Source: Candidula unifasciata
Taxonomy: Eukaryota; Mollusca; Gastropoda; Stylommatophora; Geomitridae
DNA length: 64,000 nt
Direction of reading: 5' to 3'
Assembly (NCBI GenBank): GCA_905116865.2
Contig: CAJHNH020000494.1
Span: 1,135,531-1,199,530, forward strand
Position 1 is the first letter of the stretch. Every line of letters begins with the position of its first letter. The translations under genes and the position numbers were made by a program. The notes beneath the pieces are model-generated. The model had not been told where the DNA came from. It saw nothing but the letters and a program-made list of their open reading frames with translations, and made no database searches. This document shows, in pieces, positions 42,060-53,820 of the stretch.

Positions 42060-42960
42060 TAGTTATACAATGGAGGAAACATTGCAGAAAATTACTGAAC
42101 CACAGTATATACTTTACAAAACCAAATAAATATGGAGCTTACTAAATCAACATAAATGTGACTTACTGAATCACAAGACATGCGATTTAGTAAACAAACG
42201 AAAAATGGAGCTTATTAAATAGCAGCATATTAGTGAAAGAAAACCACAGCACATGTAGCAAGTTAAATCCTAGCATCTGAAACATACAAAATCATAGCAA
42301 ACAGCGGTTTAGTAAACCACAAAAATTTAAGGTTTACCAAACTGCAATAAATGCAGTGAAATCATGCTAAATCAGAATTTATGAAACCATACATTATGGG
42401 TTTTTCTAAACCCAGAGCAAAACAGTTTGCTAAATGACAAGAGTTTACTAAACCACAGCATACTGGGTTTACTAAACCACAGCATAGAGTCCACTAAATC
42501 ACAACATATGAAATTTAATAAACAATAAAAATACTGGTCATATAACACCACATCACATGTGATTTACCAAACCACATCACACATGATTAACTAAACAATA
42601 TCATATGAAGTTTACTAAACCACATCACATGGAGTTTACTAAACCACATCACACATTGTTCACTAAACCATACCACACATGATTTACTAAACCATACCAT
42701 ATGGAGTTTTCTAAACCACATTATGTGGAGTCCACTAACCACATTACATAGAGTTTACTAAACCACATAAAATGAGGTTTACTAAACTACATCATGTGGG
42801 GTTTACTAAACAATTTCACATGAAGTTAGCAAACTCAAGCATACAATTTTAACAAAATCATAGCATTTGTTAATTTAAGAAACATACAGTAAGAGGTTTA
42901 TCAACCAGGGAGTATGAGCTTTACTAAACCTTAAATAAATCAGGTTTACAAGTTGAACAA
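42060..42960. repeat. Degenerate repeat around TTTACTAAACCACATCACATG
   Basis: About 30 diverged copies, 21-30 bp apart, best ordered at 42540-42830. Confidence 0.8.
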
Positions 42961-43009
42961 AATGACATCACTGCCAGCAATGAATGTGGGTTCATAACAT
43001 GATCAACAT

Positions 43010-43095
43010 GTCAATAAGGTAGATCAACATGTCATAAAGGTAGATCAACATGTCATAAAGGTAGATCAACATGTCATAAAGGTCAACATGTCAAT
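43010..43095. repeat. 20-bp tandem repeat, 4-5 copies
   Basis: AGGTAGATCAACATGTCATA. Confidence 0.92.
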
Positions 43096-43554
43096 AACAT
43101 AAATGAGAAAAAAAAATGTATATGGTTTATATCAAAATTGTCAGAGTTATGACAATTTGAATATATTCAAATAACTGTTTCTAATAGTACTATATCAATG
43201 AGCACTAACTAATATAGCTGACACAGAGTATTGTATGTAAGTTTGGCATAAACAATTCAGTACTCATTTCACAGGAGCAGAAAACTGAGTTATGTTACAG
43301 TTATACAACACTCATTTCAGGCATTCATATACTTTCACACACCTACTGTAAATGTATGATGCATTCAAATATGTGCAAAACATGTGTTTACATGTTTCTA
43401 ATTTGGCACATTAACTACTAAATCATAATTCTGTGTGTAACTTACATGTACAATGGGTTGGGACGTAGCTGCATTTAGTTCAGCAGACTATAGGATGTCA
43501 GTAAACAGATGTAGCAGTTACATACATTTATTACAAACAGAAGATTCACACCCA

Positions 43555-44140
43555 ATACTGACTAGCTAAAAGGTGAACACATCCTATAAATATGCATGCC
43601 TAACCCTGTACAGCTCAAAGGTGAACACATCCTATAAATATGCATGCCTAACCCTGTACAGCTCAAAAGTGAATACACCTGAAAAAGATTCACTCCCAAC
43701 ACTGCACAGCTAAATAATGAACACACCCCATAAAGATTTCCACCCAACGCTGCACAAATAACAGGTGAACACATCACATAAAGATTCACACCCAACACTG
43801 CACAGCTAAATAGTGAACACACCACATAAAGATTTACACCCAACACTGCACAGCTAAAATATGAACACACCATTTACAGATTAACACATAATACTGCACA
43901 GCTAAATAGTTGAACACACCACATAAAGATTCACATCCAACGCTGCACAGCTAAAATATGAACACACCATATACAGATTAACACACAATACTGCACAGCT
44001 AAAAGGTGAATACAACATGCAGATTCACACCTAACACTGGACTAACTTAAAGGTGAACATAACAAATAAAGATTCACACTTAATATTGTACAGACTTAAA
44101 GGTGAACACAACAAACAAATATTCACACCCAACAGTGCAC
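43555..44140. repeat. Degenerate repeat of about 47 bp, about 12 copies
   Basis: Core ACACCCAACACTGCACAGCT, AAA.GGTGAACACA..ACATAAAGATTC. Confidence 0.88.
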
Positions 44141-45695
44141 TTAAAAAAAAACACAACACATTCAGTCACACACTACCACAGTGGTTAAAAGTCAAAAATA
44201 ATTCCACATACATCCATAGCATAACACAGAATATGAGTCACACATGCCCACAGCAACTTACAAACTACGAGTCACACATTCCCACAGCATCATACAGACT
44301 ACAAGTCACACATGCCCATAACATCACACAGACTACAAGTCATACACATAAACAATTTCTCATGCACAGCATCTCACTCATAAGGCAACAAGACAGAAGC
44401 CCCAATAATTCTACAAACACACAACTCCATTTTAACACATAAAATACATAAAGAAAGAATCTTGAACAACCCCCCACAGAACAACATCTCTCCTCCTCCT
44501 CCCCCCTAACACACACATCTCCCCCCCCCCCCTTCCCCACTTAACACAGCTGCACATCAACAAAGAGCCACACCAACTTTACACAAGGAAAAGAACCCAG
44601 ACTGTCACACAACTGCCTCCTAAGATAGCCCCCCCCCCCTCCCCCCCATACCAACAGCTCGATATTGAGCCACAACTAACTGTCTCTCTGACACACAACA
44701 CCACAGATGCACCATGCCCCCCACACACACACATTCACGCACACACACACTTCCTCCTACAAAGACAAACCACTATACTCAATGCAACAACTCCACCCAA
44801 AGCACTAGTCAATTAGCTCCTCACATTCTTTTGTAGATGAACAAGAACAGTCCTCATATGATACTTACCTAATATAGGACTCCAGGGTATTACCAGGTAG
44901 TATCTGATATAGCCATTACATGGTTGACTTGTGCAACAAGGATTTGAATTGTTGGGTTGGCATCCAGGATGTCATGTCTCTGGATTACAAGATTGTCAAC
45001 CCTCGGGCAGCAGGCCCGAAGTCGAAAATTAGTCAAGTCGTCTGCCAGTCAGGACTGTTCTCATGTCAGATTTATTATAAACATGGGCGTGCTGTGAAGC
45101 CTCATCATGTGACACCTTGTGGCTTTCACCTTTGACATCAGCAGAGCTTTCATTAACAGCAGTAGGAAAATAGCTTGGTACATATAGCAACCTCAGTATA
45201 ACCAAAAAAATATGAACCATGTTTTTTAAAAAAAATAAAACATTCAAAATAAGAAAGAACATTTAAAAAAAAAAAAAAAAAAGGACTGAACAATCAGGAA
45301 GTACCCTTTCCAGCAAATGGGAAGCACAGTAGAAACACAGCTTCCCTAACAAGAGGAAGCTAAACAATACTGCAGAAGAGCTTTAAAAAATGATTTAAAA
45401 CATAAGTGTCCAAATGGGTACATGTCAGAAATTAACTTTAACTAAAATATAATTCTGCACCTGGCAAGACACACTGAAATCTGCCTGGCAATACACTGTG
45501 GAATCTATTGTTCATGTCTCCTTTGTTCAAATTTGCAACATGGAACCATTGATGGCCAAAAATAGTCATGGAAAAGTTCACACTGGCAGCAAAGATAAAA
45601 TATTATAAACAGATGGGACTGAATACTTTAAGAACTTATAAATAGACCACTTCTAAAAAAATTAATGAAAATAAACTCCCAAGGAATGGGAAAGC
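44141..45695. other. Intergenic, CA- and C-rich then AT-rich, no gene
   Basis: C runs near 44520-44532 and 44631-44646, A run near 45264-45282. Open frames are compositional. Confidence 0.55.
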
Positions 45696-46190
45696 AGCTC
45701 ATCCAGAGGGTACCAGTTTTATCCTGCAGTTTATGCAATATATCAGTGTCCAGTACAAGTAGAAGTTATCAGCGATTCCTTCTGTAAAATAAACATGTTG
45801 CTTTTTCCCAGCAAAAGTGAACAGTTACCAATTATTCAATTAATATTCAGAAGTATACAGTTATTCCTTTTGTAAAAATATATAAATTTATCCTAACTAT
45901 AAAATTATTAATTACTTTCCAGTAAAATATGGTAGTTATTGTTAGTATTCTTCTTTAAAAAAAGTGACAAATTTCGCACCAAAAATGTAAAGTTACCCAA
46001 TATTTCCCACTAAATATGGAAGTTATCAATTATTTTTCAGTAATATATGGATGTCATCAATCATTCCCAAGAAAACTGGAAGGTTATCCCTGATTCTCCT
46101 GTAAAATATGGAAGGATCAATCATTTTCTAGCAAAAAATTGAAGTTATCTATTAATCCTGGTAAAACATATTTTAAAAAATCGGTCAGGA
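45696..46190. repeat. Very degenerate repeat, about 45-bp period
   Basis: Recurrent AGTTATCAATTATTCC and TAAAATATGGA phrases. Confidence 0.5.
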
Positions 46191-46241
46191 AGCATCAGAT
46201 TAATTTCCTGTAAAATAAAAACAACATCCTTGAATCTAGAT

Positions 46242-46485
46242 CAGCGGTTCTCAACCCGTGGGTGGAACGACCTTTTCACAAGAGTCGCCTAAGACCATAA
46301 AAAAACACAAACTGATTGAAGTTATGAAGTAAGAACAAAAATAACTGTATGGCTGGGGGTCCCCGCCGCAACTTTAGGAACTGTATTAAAGGGTCGCCAC
46401 AACACGAGGAACTGTATCAAAGGGTCGCCACAACATGAGGAACTGTATCAAAGGGTCACGACTTTAGAAAGGTTGAGAACCACCG
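46242..46485. mobile_element. SPIN-like hAT MITE
   Basis: 244 bp. Termini CAGCGGTTCTCAACC and GGTTGAGAACCACCG are inverted repeats. Flanks ATCTAGAT (46234-46241) and ATCTAAAT (46486-46493) give an 8-bp duplication with one mismatch. The interior contains GTCGCCTAAGACCAT, TTATGAAGTAA, GCTGGGGGTCCCC, ACAACATGAGGAACTGTAT and AAAGGGTCGC, in the order I recall for SPIN-family and rodent URR1 hAT MITEs. A 31-bp segment is triplicated (46377-46469). Confidence 0.8.
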
Positions 46486-46689
46486 ATCTAAATCATCAGG
46501 AAGCCACGGAAGCACAGGGCTAGCAAGTTAAACCGTCAGAACTACAATTGCCTGTTAACATTTCTTTCAAAAACAGGTAAGTGTAAACAAAAACAAAAAC
46601 TTTTGTTAGTAATAGCCTTTTTTTTAAATGACCTTGGATCATGATGTATATGATGCTAAACATATTTGTATAGACCAGTCGGCGACCTA

Positions 46690-46860
46690 ATTAGCTGTTT
46701 GTGTTCACTGATTGTCAACTCCGGCGGAATGCTCTAGTTGTTTGTCCTTTTAGACTTTCTTTGGCTTTGTGCCAGGAAGCTCAGTTCTGCATGCAGATCC
46801 ATTTCACTGGCTTGTTTGTGTGCAGCACGTTGTTCCTTGCTCCGACTCTGAAGGACGACA
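46690..46860 (-). mobile_element. S1 SINE-like repeat
   Basis: Reverse S1: GTTCACTGATTGTCAACTCC, TAGTTGTTTGTCC, GCAGATCCATTTCACTGGCT, TTGTTCCTTGCTCC. Diverged. Confidence 0.7.
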
Positions 46861-46904
46861 TATTTCCCATCTCTAACTCAATGAGTGATGTGGTCAACAT
46901 CAAG

Positions 46905-47115
46905 ACAGCAGCCTTGACTTCCCAGGACCTTTCCTGGTACCTCTTTAAGGCTAGCTCAGCCTGGCAGCCGAGATCAATTTTGAAAATGATCCGTCTTGAT
47001 GCGGATTCAAAACGTTTGGTCTATGATGGCTTCCTCTTTCAAAATGGTTATGTTCTAAACAATGATCTGGAGTGCCTGGACTAAAATAGGTACCAGGAAA
47101 GGAAATGGGAAGTAA
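46905..47115 (-). mobile_element. S2 fragment
   Basis: CCTTGACTTCCCAGGACC, TGGTACCTCTTTAAGGCTAG and TGCGGATTCAAAACG match reverse S2. Confidence 0.6.
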
Positions 47116-47259
47116 ACGTGGCCTGCATGATTTATTGTCCACACCACTTTTGTAGTGTAAGTCTGTCTCTAAAATTTGTGACAAGAACATTATACCCAAT
47201 AGAGCCGCTGAGATGTGGAGAAGGGTCAGTTACTTCAAACAGACAACAGCAACAAGAAA

Positions 47260-47600
47260 GGATATTTCAAATCCAGTCTATACACACAACTTTGATTATA
47301 TTCTACTTTAAACCTAGTCTAAACATACAGATTTTATTCTACTTTACATCCATTCTATACACACAATTTAACTTCATTTAAGTCTGTACATACAACTTAA
47401 CAAGTTGTATACAAATCTATACACACAACTCTGATTCTATACATACAACTTAATGTCGCAGCAAGTCTATACACACAACTCAACTTCACATCAAGTCTAT
47501 GCACACAACTTGACTTCACATCAAGCCTATGCACACAACTTCCTATCATGCAAATATACATTATCCATGACATCCAGTCTTTTCACACAATTTAACTTCA
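47260..47600. repeat. Degenerate 29-bp repeat
   Basis: About 11 copies of TCTATACACACAACTT.ACTTCACATCAAG. Confidence 0.85.
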
Positions 47601-47611
47601 CATCTGTCCGT

Positions 47612-47815
47612 CTCTCTAGCGTAGTTGGCTGAACCGGATTGCGCGGTGAGCGGGTGACGAACTCCTTGTGGTCCGGGTTCACTCCCGGGGTGGGCAGAAA
47701 AGCCACATCTTTCCCAGATTTACGGTTTTTAAAATGTTATCAAGGCCGAAAGGTTGCGATATCCATAATGCCGAGCCTAAGGGTTAACAACTCATGGCTT
47801 CTGGATACTAAAACA
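47612..47815 (+). mobile_element. S5 SINE, tRNA-derived
   Basis: Box A TAGTTGGCTGAACCGG, box B GGGTTCACTCCC, body as at 23408-23612, tail CTAAAACAAACAAACAAAC. Confidence 0.88.
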
Positions 47816-48074
47816 AACAAACAAACTTCACATCTAGTCTCTACACACAAGTAACATGTGATCTTCTCTACTGTTCTGCCCTGTATCACTCCATGAAGCA
47901 CAGGTGCTCCACCAACTCCACAGCAAGTAGCTCTCTCCATTGCTATCACACCAGCACAGATCATCTCCTCCACACTGCTTTCCCTTTCACACTTACAACC
48001 GAGATTATACTTCAAATCAAAACTATACAAACAGGTGAGATTCTATATCTGTTTTTGTTCTGTCTTTATCAACA
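47816..48074. other. Intergenic, nothing identified
   Basis: No feature recognised. Confidence 0.5.
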
Positions 48075-48305
48075 TAAAAGTATGGCCCTGTGACTTAGAG
48101 GTTAGCGGACGTGGTTAACAATTTCAAGGTCCTCAAACACTCGGGTTTATTTCCCATGGCGGAAGGTGAACAAATAAATCAATAATAAACATTGTTGGGT
48201 TTCAGAAAACAGTAAGAGAGTTTCACAGTGGAAGATATTGGGGCTTCACCACAGAACATTCCCAAAGACACTGTAGCCAAACTTCATTGGGGAGACAATA
48301 TATCA
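48075..48305 (+). mobile_element. S7 repeat
   Basis: GCGGACGTGGTTAACAATTT, GGGTTTCAGAAAACAGTAAG, GATATTGGGGCTTCACCA, GACACTGTAGCCAAACTTCA. Upstream CTGTGACTTAGAGGTTAGCG may be its tRNA-like box A. Confidence 0.72.
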
Positions 48306-48314
48306 ATTTTTGGG

Positions 48315-48610
48315 GGGTCACCATTATCTTCATCATTATAAACAGCATATTCATTCCAACATTAAGCTACCAGTGCCATACATGGACAATATCTAAAGCT
48401 CATGTGACCAAAATCAGCACTTGCGAGATGAGATGCCTGAGAAAAGCTGCCAACCTAACCATCCAAGATCGAGTGAATAACATTATCAGTCAATTTGTAG
48501 GATTGACACCTTGTACTAGATTTATCGAGAAACATCAGCGAAGTGGTTTGGCCATCTCATTAGAATGCAACAACATCAAATACCATCACAGTCAATACAT
48601 CATGTATTTT
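48315..48610 (+). pseudogene. RTE LINE fragment
   Basis: Encodes INSIFIPTLSYQCHTWTISK AHVTKISTCEMRCLRKAANL, colinear with INTIFIPTLGYQCQTWTLTK of the element at 17969-19449. Confidence 0.9.
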
Positions 48611-48749
48611 TTCCTGTCTTAACACACATCACTCAGAAGGAGACAGTCATAATTTTTTGGTCACATTATGTAAAACTTCTCTTCTACAAGAAATAAATAT
48701 CTAAGCCTCAGTTTAGGATAAATTTAAACAGACAGCAAAACTGGAACGT

Positions 48750-49210
48750 TAAAGGATTTTTAGATTTGGAACATATAATGGCTGAGGCATATTGAGAGAA
48801 CGTCAGATGACAGAGAGGTTAAAAACTGTATACACACAGACCATGAGGCAGACAATGAAGAGATCATGTCCAGGCAAACCAGCAAACATCTGGCGTCACC
48901 AGCTAAAAAGAGAAGGCCAGCCAGAGAAATTATTGGAGGGGGGTGATATCTGCAGCAATGAACCTTAAGGGCTCGGAATGCTGAAGAAGAAGAAGAAGAT
49001 TATGCAAAGGAAACTGGAACATGCTGTGTCCACTGAATTGAATTGTCGAAAGACAGAGGAAGACGACAGCAGAAGAGCCTTGAAACTGGAGTGGTTTCAG
49101 TACCTAAACTGATACATGCTGCTTGAGATAAACTTTTTTGCTGGAGATATTTGCAGGTTGTGGAGAGGCATGATCACCTGTGCCAGTCAGCAGCACTTGA
49201 TGATGATGAT
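48750..49210 (+). pseudogene. LINE C-terminal fragment(s)
   Basis: 48750-48990 encodes MRQTMKRSCPGKPANIWRHQ and ends GAAGAAGAAGAAGA. 49010-49210 ends in (GATGAT)n at 49198-49210. Broken frames. Confidence 0.55.
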
Positions 49211-49223
49211 GAATCCAGAGGCT

Positions 49224-50675
49224 TATGTAGGACCTGCAGCTGACATGGGAGATCATAGAGGCAACCCATCTGATGGTCTGACCTGAGCATGAGTTTACAG
49301 AGGCAACCCATCTGATGGTCTGACCTGAGCATGAGTTCACAGAGGCAACCCATCTGATGGTATGACCTGAGCATACAAGTTCATGGAGGCAACCTATCTG
49401 ATGGTCTGACCTGAGCATGAGCTCACAGAGGCAACCCATCTGATGGTCTGACCTGAGCATGAGTTCACAGAGGCAACCCATCTGATGGTCTGACCTGAGC
49501 ATGAGTTCACAAAGTCAGCCCATCTGATGGTCTGACCTGAGCATGAGTTCACAGAGGCAACCCATCTGATGGTCTGACCTGAGCATGAGTTCACAGAGGC
49601 AACCCACCTGATGGTATGACCTGAGCATACGAGTTCATGGAGGCAACCCATCTGATGGTCTGACCTGAGCATGAGTTCACAGAGGCAACCCATCTGATGG
49701 TCTGACCTGAGCATGAGTTCACAGAGGCAACCCATCTGATGGTCTGACCTGAGCATATGAGTTCACAGAGGCAACCCATCTGATGGTCTGACCTGAGCTT
49801 GAGTTCATAGAGGCAACCCATCTGATGGTCTGACCTGAGCTTGAGTTCATAGAGGCAACCCATCTGATGGTCTGACCTGAGCTTGAGTTCATAGAGGCAA
49901 CCCATCTGATGGTCTGACCTGAGCATGAGTTCATAGAGGCAACCCATCTGATGGTCTGACCTGAGCATATGAGTTCACAAAGGCAACCCATCTGATGGTC
50001 TGACCTGAGCATGAGTTCACAGAGGCAACCCATCTGATGGTCTGACCTGAGCATATGAGTTCACAGAGGCAACCCATTTGATGGTCTGACCTGAGCATAC
50101 GAGTTCATGGAGGCAACCCATCTGATGGTCTGACCTGAGCATGAGTTCACAGAGGCAACCCATCTGATGGTCTGACCTGAGCATGAGTTCACAGAGGCAA
50201 CCCATCTGATGGTCTGACCTGAGCATATGAGTTCACAAAGTCAACCCATCTGATGGTCTGACCTGAGCATGAGTTCACAGAGGCAACCCATCTGATGATC
50301 TGACCTGAGCATATGAGTTCACAGAGGCAACCCATCTGATGGTCTGACCTGGGCATACGAGTTCATGGAGGCAACCCATCTGATGGTCTGACCTGAGCAT
50401 GAGTTCACAGAGGCAACCCATCTGATGGTCTGACCTGAGCATGAGTTCACAGAGGCAACCCATCTGATGGTCTGACCTGAGCATGAGCTCACAGAGGCAA
50501 CCCATCTGATGGTCTGACCTGAGCATATGAGTTCACAGAGGCAACCCATCTGATGGTATGACCTGAGCATATGGGTTCACAGAGGCAACCCACCTGATGG
50601 TCTGACCTGAGCATACAAGTTCACAGGGGCAACCCATCTGATGGTCTGACCTGAGCATACAAAATTAAAAAGAAA
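49224..50675. repeat. 42-44-bp minisatellite, about 33 copies, flanked by 13-bp direct repeats
   Basis: Unit GAGTTCACAGAGGCAACCCA, TCTGATGGTCTGACCTGAGC, AT(AT). GAATCCAGAGGCT lies at 49211-49223 and 50676-50688. An A-rich segment (AAAATTAAAAAGAAA) precedes the right copy. Confidence 0.95.
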
Positions 50676-50939
50676 GAATCCAGAGGCTAGCCTTTTCAGT
50701 GAATTACTTGAAGTGTTTGTGATTTTACTAATCAAAAAGCAAGCCCATTTAGTCATCAAAATGCACCAATATATTCAGCCTGAAATCTACCTATGTTGCT
50801 TTTGATTTACCAGTAACATTTATCACTTTACAGATGTACATACCTACTCACCAATATATATTTGTATCAACCACATACTTTTCCATCAACATATTTAACC
50901 ACACATCCCCAGTGTATCCATTCACCAATATACCCATTT

Positions 50940-51705
50940 TTACAGGCACTCATTCACACACCAGTCACTAATTTACCCATTTGTCTATGTACTTATTCAC
51001 ACACGAATACATTTATCCATTAACTAATTTACCCCTTTGTCTATGTACTCATTCACACACGAATACATTTATCCGTTAACTAATTTACCCCTTTGTCTAT
51101 GTACTTATTCACACACGAATACATTTATCCGTTAACTAATTTACCCATTTGTCTATGTACTTATTCACACACGAATACATTTATCCGTTAACTAATTTAC
51201 CCCTTTGTCTATGTACTTATTCACACACGAATACATTTATCCGTTAACTAATTTACCCATTTGTCTATGTATTCATTCACACACGAATACATTTATCCGT
51301 TAACTAATTTACCCCTTTGTCTATGTACTTATTCACACACGAATACATTTATCCGTTAACTAATTTACCCATTTGTCTATGTATTCATTCACACACGGAT
51401 ACATTTCTCCGTTAACTAATTTACCCATTTGTCTATGTACTCATTCACACACGAATACATTTATCCGTTAACTAATTTACCCATTTGTCCATGTATTCAT
51501 TCACACACGAATACATTTATCCGTTAACTAATTTACCCATTTGTCTATGTACTCATTCACACACAAATATATTTGTCCGTTAACTAATTTACCCATTTGT
51601 CTATGTACTCATTCACACACGAATACATTTATCCGTTCACTAATTTACCCATTTGTCTATGTACTCATTCACACACGAATACATTTATCCAATCCATAAT
51701 TTACT
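50940..51705. repeat. 56-bp minisatellite, about 12 copies
   Basis: Unit ACACACGAATACATTTATCC, GTTAACTAATTTACCC(A/C), TTTGTCTATGTACTCATTC. Confidence 0.95.
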
Positions 51706-51807
51706 CATTTGTCTTATGCATTCATTCACGTATTAAAATCTGCCCATTTATCACTCTACTCCTTTGTCTTTTTTCTCATTCATACATTACAATTTATCAA
51801 TTCACAG

Positions 51808-51972
51808 ACACCGTATGTCCCCAAGTATAAGACGCACATTATTTTTCAAAAACATGGGGTCTAAAAACAGTGCTCATCTTATACAAATTTGTAATCACAA
51901 AATTTCATTCTCCCCAAAAACAGGGTGCGCTTTACTCACGAGATAGTTTTATATCTGGGGAAATATGGTACA
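51808..51972. mobile_element. MITE with 24-bp inverted termini
   Basis: ACCGTATGTCCCCAAGTATA at the left; right end TATATCTGGGGAAATATGGT is its inverse. Internal AAGACGCACATTATTTTTC is typical of a widespread MITE type with ATAAGACGCAC termini. The superfamily is not certain. Confidence 0.65.
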
Positions 51973-52512
51973 TCCATTAGTTGAGGCACTCATTCATACA
52001 TAGTATCCAGTCAACAAACAAATGCAGTCAAAAAAATGCACAAAATGTCACAGCTGTTTCCCCCTGACTCTCATACAACCCTATGCTAAAGATCTTGAGA
52101 AAAACATCACTTTCGCTACCTGTGAAATCCTCTACTGAAAAGTTCTGATCAAAGATCAAATTCTTCATGGTCACTACCTTCCAGAAACTGTGCTGTGACA
52201 CTTCTTGTATGGTCAACAAAACCAATCAACAATTTGTCTGCTTCACCCCATGAAAACATTCATGGGGGGGGGAATATAGAGATCAAAGTTCAAACAACAC
52301 TTCCTCCTGAGTCCAAACTATTTCCTTACAGCTATCCCATCATTCCTTTAGAAGAAAACCTGTGACTGGTCAGCATTTAAAGCTGTCTATTATTAGTACA
52401 CAATCTCTGATAGCCAGAATCAAACAAGCAGGCACTGAGCACCTGCATGTGGACCACACTCTCGGTACTTCCAGGGTCAAAGGGTAGCGAGCGACAGAGA
52501 GGCATTAAAAAG
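51973..52512 (-). other. Presumed GRK2 3' UTR or downstream flank
   Basis: No repeats recognised and no minus-strand AATAAA. Continuity with the stop codon at 52513 suggests 3' UTR. Confidence 0.4.
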
Positions 52513-52701
52513 CTAACTACTGCCATTGCCGTTGCTGTTACGATGTTCCAGGGGGTTTCGTAGACTCTCCATGCTGGGCGACCCTGGGATGTCGGAGCCA
52601 TACAACTTGCTGGCTTTCTTGTTCATCATGGACATGATCTGAGTGGACAGGTTGAAGCCTTGAATGATCTCATCCTTCCACTGGTTGATTAATACCTTGT
52701 C
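52513..52701 (-). CDS. GRK2: GRK2 last exon: G-beta-gamma-binding helix, tail and stop
   Basis: A 189-nt exon of 62 codons and a TAG stop. It starts DKVLINQWKDEIIQGFN, aligned with human DPELVQWKKELRDAYR, the C-terminal PH helix extended to bind G-beta-gamma. The tail ends RNSNGNGSS and resembles the human RGSANGL end only loosely. The acceptor is CTGTGTGCCAG at 52702. No AATAAA on the minus strand was seen in the first kilobase downstream, so the 3' UTR end is unplaced. The reading frame stays open upstream into the intronic minisatellite. Confidence 0.94.
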   Translation of the reverse strand, partial: DKVLINQWKDEIIQGFNLSTQIMSMMNKKASKLYGSDIPGSPSMESLRNPLEHRNSNGNGSS

Positions 52702-52784
52702 CTGGCACACAGACAGACAAATGCACATAAATAAATATTTGTGTCCATTTAAACTGTATATATGACAAATAAACTTTATATTAA

Positions 52785-53385
52785 AGTGGAGACCGGTGTG
52801 AGAAAGGTGGAGACAGGTGAGAGTAAGGCGAAGACAGGTATGAGAAAGGTGGAGACAGGTATGAGAAAAGTAGAGACAGGTATAAGAAAGTGGAGACATA
52901 TGAGAAAGGTAGAGACAGGTGTGAGTAAGGTGAAGACAGGTATGAGAAAGGTATTGACATATATGAGAAAGGCGAAGACAGGTATGAGAAAGGTATTGAC
53001 ATATATGAGAAAGGCGAAGACAGGTATGAGAAAGGTATTGACATATATGAGAAAGGCGAAGACAGGTATGAGAAAGGTATTGACATATATGAGAAAGGTG
53101 GAGACAGGTGTGAGTAAGGCGAAGACAGGTACGAGAAAGGTGGAGACTGGTATGAGAAAGGTGGAGACAGATATGAGAAAGGTGGAGACAGGTATGAGAA
53201 AGGTAGAGACATATATGAGAAAGGTGGAGACAGGTATGAGAAAGGTGGAGACAGGTATGAGAAAGGTGGAGACAGGTATGAGAAAGGTAGAGACAGGTAT
53301 GAGAAAGGTGGAGACAGGTATGAGAAAGGTGGAGACAGGTATGAGAAAGGTAGAGACAGGTATGAGAAAGGTGGAGACAGGTATG
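52785..53385. repeat. 21-bp minisatellite, about 28 copies, derived from a LINE RNase H domain
   Basis: Unit GGTATGAGAAAGGTGGAGACA reads MRKVETG on the plus strand. It runs in frame into GMLPAEWHASL at 53377, which matches KTGMLRAEWQASL of the RNase H copy at 11880-12440. On the minus strand it is in frame with the GRK2 last exon. Confidence 0.95.
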
Positions 53386-53820
53386 CTCCCAGCAGAGTGG
53401 CACGCATCGCTTTAGAGGTCCAGAGTAGTTAAGAGTCCACTGGATATTTTCTCCAGGGTAGGCAGGGGTGTTGGAAAATGAACAGCCAGATAGACTGGCT
53501 GGTTCTGCACCACTTGGTGGTCAACTGATGTACAACAAGCTGGTTGTGGTCAAGGTCTTTTGAAAACAATGTAAGGCACAATTAGATTCAGACGTTCTGA
53601 AGAGAATAATGCAACAGGGAGTGACCAGAGGATCTGGCTGACCCCTCTACTCAGAGGATACGCAAGCCGGACACACAGGCAGACCGCTACAGGTACCATC
53701 GCAGTTAGGGCTCTTTACTGGTTGCTCAAGATGGGGGGGGGAGGGTGGGGGGCCTACCACAAATGGGAATGCCCGAGTACTGTGATGTTGGTTTATGAAA
53801 CTCAACACAACTTTACTCAT
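53386..53820 (+). pseudogene. RNase H LINE fragment, 3' part
   Basis: Encodes MLPAEWHASL(E)RSRVVK, later VTRGSG-like sequence (ATCTGGCTGACC region 53620) and GGGAATGCCCGAGTACTGTG at 53764. Matches 11880-12330 and 39790-39960. Confidence 0.8.

Noticed and set aside
49224..50675. CRISPR-like look of regular repeats
   Set aside because: The whole 42-44-bp period is repeated with no unique spacers, there are no cas genes, and the context is animal introns. It is a minisatellite; the same applies to the 54195 and 31266 arrays.
52762..53415. 217-codon plus-strand frame of MRKVETG repeats
   Set aside because: Explained as tandem expansion of a LINE RNase H segment. It has no promoter or splice context and is antisense in a GRK2 intron.
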